Assembly (NCBI GenBank): GCA_946887085.1
Contig: CAMPKG010000065.1
Location: forward strand, 1-12,132
Direction: 5' to 3'
DNA length: 12,132 bases
Source: an uncultured Sphingobacteriales bacterium
GTDB lineage: Bacteria > Bacteroidota > Bacteroidia > Chitinophagales > Chitinophagaceae
Both the position numbers and the translations under genes were made by a program. This document shows positions 1 to 7,990 of this stretch, in pieces; positions within the stretch are counted from its first letter, which is position 1; every line of letters starts with the position of its first letter. Under the pieces are notes generated by a model. That model worked only from the letters and a program-made list of their open reading frames with translations. It ran no database searches and had not been told where the DNA came from.

Positions 1-39
1 CATGGGTACCGTGATCGTTAAACAATTGGGGAGGGGATA

Positions 40-453
40 ATGGCGCGCGTGATGGCTTTGGATTTTGGCAAAAAGCGCACGGGCATTGCCGTGACCGATC
101 CGTTGCAGATTATCGCCACCGGCCTTGAAACCGTAGATTCGAACGAATTGATCGGCTACCTTAAAAAATACTTTGCACGAGAGCAGGTAGAAAAAGTGCT
201 CATCGGCTACCCGCTGAACTTTGATGATACGGCCACCGACGCCACGCCACTGGTCGAAAAATTCATCGGCAAGTTTCAGCATGTATTCCCGAACCTGCCC
301 ATCCAAAAAGTGGACGAACGTATGACCTCGCGCATGGCTTCCCAGGCCATTGCCGGTATGGGTTTGAAGAAAAAAGACCGTCAAAGCAAGGAGCTGATAG
401 ACACTGTCAGCGCGGTCATCATTTTGCAGGAATACCTCGAAAGCCGCACCTAA
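40..453 (+). CDS. ruvX: RuvX/YqgF family Holliday-junction resolvase-like nuclease
   Basis: This 137-residue protein has the length and fold signature of the YqgF/RuvX family, which are RNase H-fold proteins. They are annotated as putative Holliday-junction resolvases and in some bacteria act in pre-16S rRNA 5'-end processing. The N-terminal strand carries the typical LDFGKKRTGIAVTD block (residues 7-20) with the first acidic ligand Asp8. The second block is LIGYPLN (54-60), the third VDERMTS (91-97) with Glu93, and the last acidic residue is Asp121 in IDTVSAVIILQ. All expected metal ligands are therefore present. The ATG at 40 is preceded by a purine-rich GGGGAGGGGAT stretch, and an in-frame stop at 19-21 rules out a longer form. 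def follows after 34 bases on the same strand, a pairing I recall as common in Bacteroidota. Whether its main job is in recombination or rRNA processing cannot be read from the sequence. Confidence 0.95.
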   Translation: MARVMALDFGKKRTGIAVTDPLQIIATGLETVDSNELIGYLKKYFAREQVEKVLIGYPLNFDDTATDATPLVEKFIGKFQHVFPNLPIQKVDERMTSRMASQAIAGMGLKKKDRQSKELIDTVSAVIILQEYLESRT

Positions 454-457
454 TTCG

Positions 458-465
458 TATCTTTG
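458..465 (+). promoter_or_regulatory. Candidate -7 box upstream of def
   Basis: TATCTTTG fits the Bacteroidota -7 consensus TAnnTTTG and lies 22 bases before the def ATG, which would leave a leader of about 15 nt. No TTG or TTTG is found 19-21 bases upstream, so only half the promoter is visible. def may also be read through from ruvX. Confidence 0.45.
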
Positions 466-487
466 CGCGTCTGTAATTGTTTTTAGA

Positions 488-1066
488 ATGATCTTACCGA
501 TTGTAGCATACGGCCACCCGGTTTTACGGAAAGTTTGTACGGATATTGACGCCAGTTATCCTGAGCTGCAAAAGCTGATAGCGGATATGTGGGAAACTAT
601 GTACCATAGCAGTGGTGTGGGTATTGCCGCACCGCAGATCAATCGCGCGATTCGGCTTTTCGTTGTAGATACTGCGCAAATGGTGGAAAGCTTCGATGAG
701 GAGGATAAACGCGCTTACCCTAACGAAAAGCCCGTAAAAAAAGTGTTCATCAATGCGCACAAGGTGAAAGAGACCGGCGATATATGGTCTTATAACGAAG
801 GTTGTCTAAGCATACCTAAGATCAGGGAAGATGTAAAACGCATGTCACATCTTAAGCTCCGCTACATGGACGAGAATTTTGTAGAGCATACGGAAGAATT
901 CACCGGCATCACCGCGCGTGTTATCCAGCACGAGTACGACCATATTGATGGTAAGTTGTTTATAGATCACCTGCCGCCGTTGAAGAAACGCCTCATGAAA
1001 AAGAAGCTCGATGATATCAGTGCGGGCAAGGTACGCACCGACTACAAGATGCTTTTTGTGAAATAA
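488..1066 (+). CDS. def: Peptide deformylase
   Basis: A 192-residue peptide deformylase, the cytoplasmic metalloenzyme that removes the formyl group from the N-terminal methionine of new proteins. All three family motifs are present. Motif 1 is GVGIAAPQ (residues 43-50), motif 2 is EGCLS (104-108) with metal-ligand Cys106, and motif 3 is QHEYDHIDG (147-155) with metal ligands His148 and His152 and catalytic Glu149. An intact catalytic set indicates an active enzyme. A charged segment of about 20 residues (roughly 66-86) between motifs 1 and 2 makes the protein somewhat longer than the E. coli enzyme; I recall such insertions in Bacteroidota deformylases. The tail is very lysine-rich (around 166-173). 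A TAG at 483-485, only a few bases before the ATG, precedes the gene. The ECF sigma gene follows after 14 bases, so co-transcription is plausible. Confidence 0.97.
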   Translation: MILPIVAYGHPVLRKVCTDIDASYPELQKLIADMWETMYHSSGVGIAAPQINRAIRLFVVDTAQMVESFDEEDKRAYPNEKPVKKVFINAHKVKETGDIWSYNEGCLSIPKIREDVKRMSHLKLRYMDENFVEHTEEFTGITARVIQHEYDHIDGKLFIDHLPPLKKRLMKKKLDDISAGKVRTDYKMLFVK

Positions 1067-1071
1067 TATAT

Positions 1072-1079
1072 TAGCTTTG
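1072..1079 (+). promoter_or_regulatory. Candidate -7 box at the start of the sigma factor gene
   Basis: TAGCTTTG matches TAnnTTTG and sits in the 14-base gap after def, one base before the annotated GTG start. A transcript starting 5-7 bases after the box would begin inside the reading frame. Either the message is nearly leaderless, translation starts at the in-frame TTG at 1096, or the match is fortuitous. The nearest TTTG upstream (1055-1058) is too close, with a 13-base spacer. Confidence 0.3.
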
Positions 1080-1080
1080 G

Positions 1081-1644
1081 GTGTCAACTATACACTTGCC
1101 CGATACCATTATATATAGTGAACAGGAACTGGTAGCTTTGCTGAAACAGAAAAGCAGGGACGGGTTCAACTATTTGTACAAACAGTATTCGGCGGTGCTG
1201 TACGGAGTTATCAGGAAGGTCATTTTTGATGAACAAACCGCCCAGGATGTGCTCCAGGAAGTATTCATAAAGATCTGGAACAACATTACCCAATACAACG
1301 CGGAAAAAGGAAGAATATATACCTGGATGATCAATATCGCCCGGAATGCAGCCATTGACAAGCTGCGTTCCAAAGGGGAGATCATGAAAGGGAAAATCCG
1401 GACTGGCGACGAGATCGTAAGTAATATAGAGGTGGAAATGAGAACGGAGCAGAAGACGGATACTATTGGCCTCCGTGCAGTTGTAGCCAGCCTGAAACCT
1501 GAGTACGAAACCATCGTGAGCCTGGCGTATTTCAAAGGATTTACATTGGATGAAATATCGAAAACCCTTGACATACCGCTGGGAACAGTAAAGACCCGGA
1601 TGCGGCATGCATTGCAATTATTAAGAGAACATTATAAAAAATAG
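1081..1644 (+). CDS. RNA polymerase ECF (sigma-70 family) sigma factor
   Basis: A 187-residue extracytoplasmic-function sigma factor. Sigma region 2 spans about residues 27-97 and includes DVLQEVFIKIWNN (56-68) and the -10 recognition helix around YTWMINIARNAAIDKLRS (80-97). Region 4 spans about 137-183, with a helix-turn-helix of the form FTLDEISKTLDIPLGTVKTR (154-173). Regions 1.1 and 3 are absent, as expected for this class. The start is GTG at 1081: an in-frame TAG at 1072-1074 excludes anything longer, and the only early alternative is TTG at 1096. The downstream gene, overlapping by one base, encodes an RskA-like membrane anti-sigma factor, so this sigma factor is probably held inactive at the inner membrane and released by an envelope signal. 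The pair resembles SigK/RskA-type modules. Its regulon is not evident here. Confidence 0.95.
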   Translation: MSTIHLPDTIIYSEQELVALLKQKSRDGFNYLYKQYSAVLYGVIRKVIFDEQTAQDVLQEVFIKIWNNITQYNAEKGRIYTWMINIARNAAIDKLRSKGEIMKGKIRTGDEIVSNIEVEMRTEQKTDTIGLRAVVASLKPEYETIVSLAYFKGFTLDEISKTLDIPLGTVKTRMRHALQLLREHYKK

Positions 1645-2477
1645 TGAATACAAAGGAATACATAGAATCGGGCATATTAGAAGCTTATGTACTCGGTGCA
1701 CTTCCGAAAAGTGAGCGCTCAGAAGTAGCAGCTAACATTGCTATGTATCCGGAACTGGCACAGGAAGTGGCTTCCATCGAAGCAGCCATGCAGCAATTTG
1801 CAGAAGCTACTCCCGTAACGCCGCCGGCATTTATGCAGGATAGGATATGGGAAGCTATATCAAATGAGTCGCCGGCGGTAGAAGCTAGTGCGCAGATAAA
1901 TGGAACAGCCAGGGTCATCCCTCTGACAATACCTGAGCGCAGCAGTTATGCAACCTGGCAGTGGGCCGCTGTAATGGTTGTCATGGTGGGCAGCCTGCTG
2001 GTCAATATGTATTTCATTAGCCAGCGCAGCCGCCAGATGGAGCGACTGGCATCGATGGAACGAAAGCTCAGTACCCTGCAGCAGTCGCAGTCGCAAATGG
2101 AGCAAGCGCTTGCCATGTACAGGTCTGAACGCGAAATGATGGCAGACTCTATGGTGGAGACAGTGGTGATGAAGAGTGTTCAGCCAGGCCACCCGATGGC
2201 TGCTACCATCTATTGGGACAAGGCTAAGAACGAAACCTACCTGGCAATGAAAAAGCTGCCGATGCCTGAAGAGGGTAAGCAATATCAGATGTGGGTGATA
2301 CAGGACGGTAAGCCCGTAAGCATGGGCGTGATACCCAACAGCATAGTAGAGTCAGGGGCCATGGCGCGTCTGCCGATGGAAGTTACAAACGGTCAGGCTT
2401 TCGCTATCTCATTAGAAAAAGAGGGCGGCAATCCATCACCGACACAAGTAATGGTGCTCGGTAAGACAGCATCTTAA
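1644..2477 (+). CDS. RskA-like transmembrane anti-sigma factor
   Basis: A 277-residue single-pass membrane protein matching the layout of RskA-type anti-sigma factors. The N-terminal cytoplasmic sigma-binding part (about 1-55) contains the family-like segment GILEAYVLGALPKSER (10-25) and has no Cys/His zinc ligands. A linker runs to about residue 100, one transmembrane helix covers 105-125 (WQWAAVMVVMVGSLLVNMYFI), a Gln/Met/Ser-rich predicted coiled coil covers about 127-168, and the C-terminal periplasmic RskA domain runs from about 175 to 273. That domain includes KLPMPEEGKQYQMWVIQDGK (204-223), typical of this family. The start is GTG at 1644, whose G is also the last base of the sigma factor stop codon (TAGTG), implying translational coupling and fixed stoichiometry. 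An in-frame TAA at 1635 excludes a longer form, and the first in-frame ATG (codon 34) would delete the sigma-binding motif. It probably sequesters the upstream ECF factor until regulated proteolysis; the signal is unknown. Confidence 0.93.
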   Translation: MNTKEYIESGILEAYVLGALPKSERSEVAANIAMYPELAQEVASIEAAMQQFAEATPVTPPAFMQDRIWEAISNESPAVEASAQINGTARVIPLTIPERSSYATWQWAAVMVVMVGSLLVNMYFISQRSRQMERLASMERKLSTLQQSQSQMEQALAMYRSEREMMADSMVETVVMKSVQPGHPMAATIYWDKAKNETYLAMKKLPMPEEGKQYQMWVIQDGKPVSMGVIPNSIVESGAMARLPMEVTNGQAFAISLEKEGGNPSPTQVMVLGKTAS

Positions 2478-3551
2478 TTAACCAGCAATTTTCAGGAGAA
2501 TAACAGGGAAACTATTGAGGATATAGTTGTTTATTATCAGTACATACCTGATCTTTTCACGGCTGCCTTTTCTGCGTTGCAACAGTTGAGGTATGCTCTG
2601 CGATTTGAATATTTCCGTAACCAGCCACATCGCGAAACCTGAGCTGGTATCGTATTCCCCTGTAAGATGTTTGAACACTGCGATATGGGTGCTGCTGTCC
2701 GTCAGGTTCACGACCGCTTCGTGCAAAGGCTGGTGCCTGGAATCACCATTCATCCCAGTTAGTAAGACGTCTATATCATTCCAAGCCAGGCTATTCTTTT
2801 CCAACAGGGCCTCTACTGAGTTGCAAAACTCTTCAGCCGAAGGCGCCAGGTGCATTTCAACGCCCAGCAACGAACAGATCGCATCAGTGCTGTCATTGGT
2901 CACCATCACGAATGCCGCACCTTCGCCGCCAATTGTACCGGGGGTGTCGCTGTGTTCTAAAAGCGACAGGCTATGTGGTGGTTGCTTTTTCCAATAATCT
3001 ATTTTGTATTTGGTGCGCCAGTAGTCGGGTGTCAGCTCGTCAAAGCCGCCAACCAACATGTATGCGGGTTTTGTTTCTTCCTGCAGCAGCAGCTGTGCGT
3101 CGAACAGCGACAACTCGAATGAAAACCCGCGGTTCACATAGGTCTGGTTATAGCCTATGCATTTTGTCTGTAGGGCTATCCAGCCGTTTACGGAGTTGTA
3201 AGTAGACTGTATGAATGCAGTTGGATTTGGTGCCTGCTCGTTAAGGTTCAACATTTCAGTGATGAATTGTTCGGTATCACTCATGCTGCCCCTGGCTGTA
3301 CCTGTGATGATGGCATCGGGTTGCTCAATACCTGCTTCCTGCAGGCACTGCATGCCAGCTGATATGCCCATTTTTATCAGGCGGCTCATGCGACGTATTG
3401 CTACGGGGTTGATGTACTTACTGTAGTCCGCATCTACAACGAAGAGAATGCCAGTATCACTCGTCATAACAGGATCACAGAAGCTAGCGCCGTTGAACGA
3501 ATGCTGGGGAGAAATGGCAGAGGCAGATCGTATGTACACCGGTTTCATCAT
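2478..3551 (-). CDS. Ketosynthase-like chain-length factor (catalytically dead KS)
   Basis: A 357-residue protein with a thiolase-fold ketosynthase layout, but it is not an active ketosynthase. Aligned by eye with the active KS encoded just upstream, the nucleophilic Cys is replaced by Gly142 (NRGFSFELS), the first catalytic His region reads TGMNGDS (265-271), and the second His becomes Glu299 in KHLTGEY. The KS Lys is kept (Lys294), and the glycine-rich IGGEGAAFVMV (207-217) is recognisable. This matches the beta-ketoacyl-synthase-like chain-length factors (Ketoacyl-synt_2 type) of aryl polyene and flexirubin clusters, which pair with an active KS and help set chain length. Its ATG overlaps the KS stop by four bases (ATGA), so the two are translationally coupled and probably form a heterodimer. 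It is shorter than the KS (402 residues). Its stop codon directly abuts the stop of the convergent anti-sigma gene. Confidence 0.85.
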   Translation of the reverse strand: MMKPVYIRSASAISPQHSFNGASFCDPVMTSDTGILFVVDADYSKYINPVAIRRMSRLIKMGISAGMQCLQEAGIEQPDAIITGTARGSMSDTEQFITEMLNLNEQAPNPTAFIQSTYNSVNGWIALQTKCIGYNQTYVNRGFSFELSLFDAQLLLQEETKPAYMLVGGFDELTPDYWRTKYKIDYWKKQPPHSLSLLEHSDTPGTIGGEGAAFVMVTNDSTDAICSLLGVEMHLAPSAEEFCNSVEALLEKNSLAWNDIDVLLTGMNGDSRHQPLHEAVVNLTDSSTHIAVFKHLTGEYDTSSGFAMWLVTEIFKSQSIPQLLQRRKGSREKIRYVLIINNYILNSFPVILLKIAG

Positions 3552-4756
3552 GCCTTGCTGAAGATAAGTGAAACGTTATTGCCTCCAAAGCCAAATGAAT
3601 TACTTAGTACGTGTTTGTTGTCGAGGCCTGTTTTTAGCGATGCAACCGGTGTAATATTCAACTCATCCATTTTCGTTTCGAAGTTGAGGTTGGCAAAGGC
3701 GAGTCCATCCCGTAGCGCCCAGAGGGAAAAGATTGCTTCGATAGCACCTGCAGCCGCTAATGTGTGGCCGGTATACGGCTTTGTTGAACTGAACAAGGTG
3801 CCCGAACCGAAGAGCTGCTCAATAGCTCTGCCCTCGGCATTATCGTTGTTAATGGTCGCAGTTCCGTGGGCGTTAATGTAGCCAATATCACTTGCGCTCA
3901 ATCCTGCCTTGTCCAGTGCCTGTTGCATGGTGCGGTATGCGCCGGATCCGTCAGGCGATGGCGCTGTAGGATGATAGGCATCATTACTATTGCTATAGCC
4001 GGTGAACACAGCTAGGATATCTGCACCTCGTTCCTTTGCAGAAGATTCTGATTCCAGTAGTAAGTAACCGGCCCCTTCTCCAAGGTTCAGGCCCATCCGG
4101 TTTTGGTCAAATGGTTTTGATATACCCCGGTCGAGATTTTTTAGAGAATTGAACCCATTAAGTGTATACCTGCTCAGCGCATCGCAACCTCCGCAAATGG
4201 CGCGCTTAACTATGCCTTGCTTTATCATACGTGCACCAAGCACTATCGAATTGGCGGAGGACGAACAGGCGGTGCTGATAGTTGCCATGAATGGCTTCAA
4301 ATCGAAATGCGATGATATATTCAACGTGCTTTCAGCACAATCGAGTGTATCAATATAATCCAGGAATTTACCTTCAGTTTTTTCGCCAACAAAATCCCAG
4401 TACAGGTCTTCCACCGAGCACATGCCGCCTATAGTATTGGCATTGATAAATGCTAATGATTCCTCTTTCAGCGATTCCCTGTCGATATTTGCCAGGAGCT
4501 CTTCCATTGCCAGCAGCGCCAGCAGTGTAGTGCGGGTATATCCTTCTTTACCCGCCGGCAAGCTGAGGGCATCCATCATCTGTTCGTTGGAGAGGTCTAC
4601 CTCCCCGGTCATAAATTCAGATGCGTGTACTGTTTGAAGATGTTTCAGGTAACGGAGGCCCGAACGCGAATTGATCAACGCGTGCAGGTTTTCTGCTGCA
4701 CCCCGGCCTAATGCAGAAATAATACCCAGAGATGTAACGACGATCCTGTCCGCCAT
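3548..4756 (-). CDS. Beta-ketoacyl-ACP synthase (KAS I/II type), aryl polyene/flexirubin-like
   Basis: A 402-residue active-type ketosynthase that should condense malonyl-ACP extender units onto an acyl-ACP chain in the cytoplasm. The catalytic triad is complete: Cys164 in STACSSSAN, His297 in NAHGTAT, and His331 in KPYTGHTLAAAG with the supporting Lys326. The C-terminal SNSFGFGGNN loop (385-394) is also canonical. The open frame continues upstream to 4846, but that extension lies almost entirely inside the ACP gene and does not resemble KS sequence. The ATG at 4756 gives the expected N-terminus MADRIVVTSLGIISALG and leaves a 13-base gap to the ACP stop. It lies between its presumed carrier protein and its presumed chain-length partner, which argues for specialised polyketide-like synthesis rather than housekeeping fatty acid synthesis (FabF). 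A second housekeeping KS cannot be excluded from sequence alone. Confidence 0.92.
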   Translation of the reverse strand: MADRIVVTSLGIISALGRGAAENLHALINSRSGLRYLKHLQTVHASEFMTGEVDLSNEQMMDALSLPAGKEGYTRTTLLALLAMEELLANIDRESLKEESLAFINANTIGGMCSVEDLYWDFVGEKTEGKFLDYIDTLDCAESTLNISSHFDLKPFMATISTACSSSANSIVLGARMIKQGIVKRAICGGCDALSRYTLNGFNSLKNLDRGISKPFDQNRMGLNLGEGAGYLLLESESSAKERGADILAVFTGYSNSNDAYHPTAPSPDGSGAYRTMQQALDKAGLSASDIGYINAHGTATINNDNAEGRAIEQLFGSGTLFSSTKPYTGHTLAAAGAIEAIFSLWALRDGLAFANLNFETKMDELNITPVASLKTGLDNKHVLSNSFGFGGNNVSLIFSKA

Positions 4757-4769
4757 TGAGGTGCGGCTG

Positions 4770-5027
4770 TTATATTTTGCGATGCTCCTGGATGTACTCG
4801 GCCATCGATTGCACAGATTGCAATACCTTCCGGCCTTCACGGGCATCTTCTATTTTGATGCCGTAGTTGCGCTCAAGCAACACCATCAGCTCCAGCGAAT
4901 CGATGCTATCGAGTCCAAGTCCCTCGCCAAACAGGGGAGCGTTATCATCAATGTCCTCCGGTTTCATACCCTGCAGGTTCAGCGAATCAATGATCTGTTG
5001 TTTGAGCGTTTTTTTAAGGTCTTCCAT
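4770..5027 (-). CDS. Acyl carrier protein
   Basis: An 85-residue carrier protein with the 4'-phosphopantetheine attachment motif GLGLDSIDSLEL (residues 36-47). Ser41 is the predicted prosthetic-group site. The preceding PLFGEGLGLDSID and the acidic helix II are closer to the dedicated carrier proteins of aryl polyene/flexirubin clusters than to housekeeping AcpP, which usually has a GADSLD-type motif. It heads an ACP-KS-CLF operon on the minus strand and is the only gene of the three with a visible promoter, so it is probably the first cistron. It should carry the growing chain between the downstream KS/CLF pair and tailoring enzymes that are not in this window. The ATG at 5027 has no close in-frame rival, and the N-terminus MEDLKKTLKQQIIDSL is typical for the family. 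Confidence 0.93.
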   Translation of the reverse strand: MEDLKKTLKQQIIDSLNLQGMKPEDIDDNAPLFGEGLGLDSIDSLELMVLLERNYGIKIEDAREGRKVLQSVQSMAEYIQEHRKI

Positions 5028-5047
5028 AAAGTCTTTTCAAGATGCCG

Positions 5048-5078
5048 CAAATTTAAGAATATAAGCGGCTTTTGCAAT
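5048..5078 (-). promoter_or_regulatory. Promoter of the ACP-KS-CLF operon
   Basis: On the minus strand there is a -7 box TAAATTTG (5048-5055) and a -33 ATTG (5075-5078) separated by exactly 19 bases, fitting the Bacteroidota housekeeping promoter. Transcription would start near 5042, giving a leader of about 15 nt. It lies in the 70-base gap after sucA, so the trio can be transcribed independently of sucA. Confidence 0.7.
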
Positions 5079-5097
5079 TTTTATAATATGAACCCTT

Positions 5098-7845
<2,748 letters not shown>

Positions 7846-7916
7846 CGTATAACCGTTCGTTTGAGTATTTACTCTTTTGAAATTCAGGCAAAGGCCGGAC
7901 TGGTTTCCGGCGCCCG

Positions 7917-7947
7917 CAAAGTTAAACCAATTCAGTAATGTGGCAAT
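7917..7947 (-). promoter_or_regulatory. Promoter of sucA
   Basis: On the minus strand there is a -7 box TAACTTTG (7917-7924) and a -33 ATTG (7944-7947) with a 19-base spacer, the same geometry as the ACP promoter. The predicted start near 7910 gives a leader of about 65 nt. The 14 bases TTAACTTTGCGGGC recur exactly at the porin gene promoter. Confidence 0.7.
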
Positions 7948-7955
7948 TGAAGTGT

Positions 7956-7972
7956 TTCATATAATATATGAA
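7956..7972. promoter_or_regulatory. AT-rich palindrome upstream of the sucA promoter
   Basis: TTCATATA-A-TATATGAA is a perfect 8-base inverted repeat around a single central base. It is centred about 19 bases upstream of the sucA -33 element and about 27 bases after the porin stop codon. With a one-base centre it cannot form a good RNA hairpin and has no GC stem, so a dimeric regulator site is more likely than a terminator. The regulator is not identifiable. Confidence 0.45.
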
Positions 7973-7990
7973 CATATTAAGGAAATATTC

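Noticed and set aside
1..40. Possible 3' end of a gene upstream of ruvX
   Set aside because: Two frames could end here (HGYRDR then TAA at 19-21, or a frame ending TAA at 38-40 that overlaps the ruvX ATG). Too little sequence to choose between them or name a product.
1133..1140. Second TAGCTTTG inside the sigma factor gene
   Set aside because: It matches the -7 consensus but lies within coding sequence with no -33 partner. A few chance matches to TAnnTTTG are expected in 12 kb on two strands.
4757..4846. 30-codon N-terminal extension of the ketosynthase
   Set aside because: It overlaps the ACP coding sequence in another frame and does not look like ketosynthase; MADRIVVTSLG at 4756 is the canonical start.
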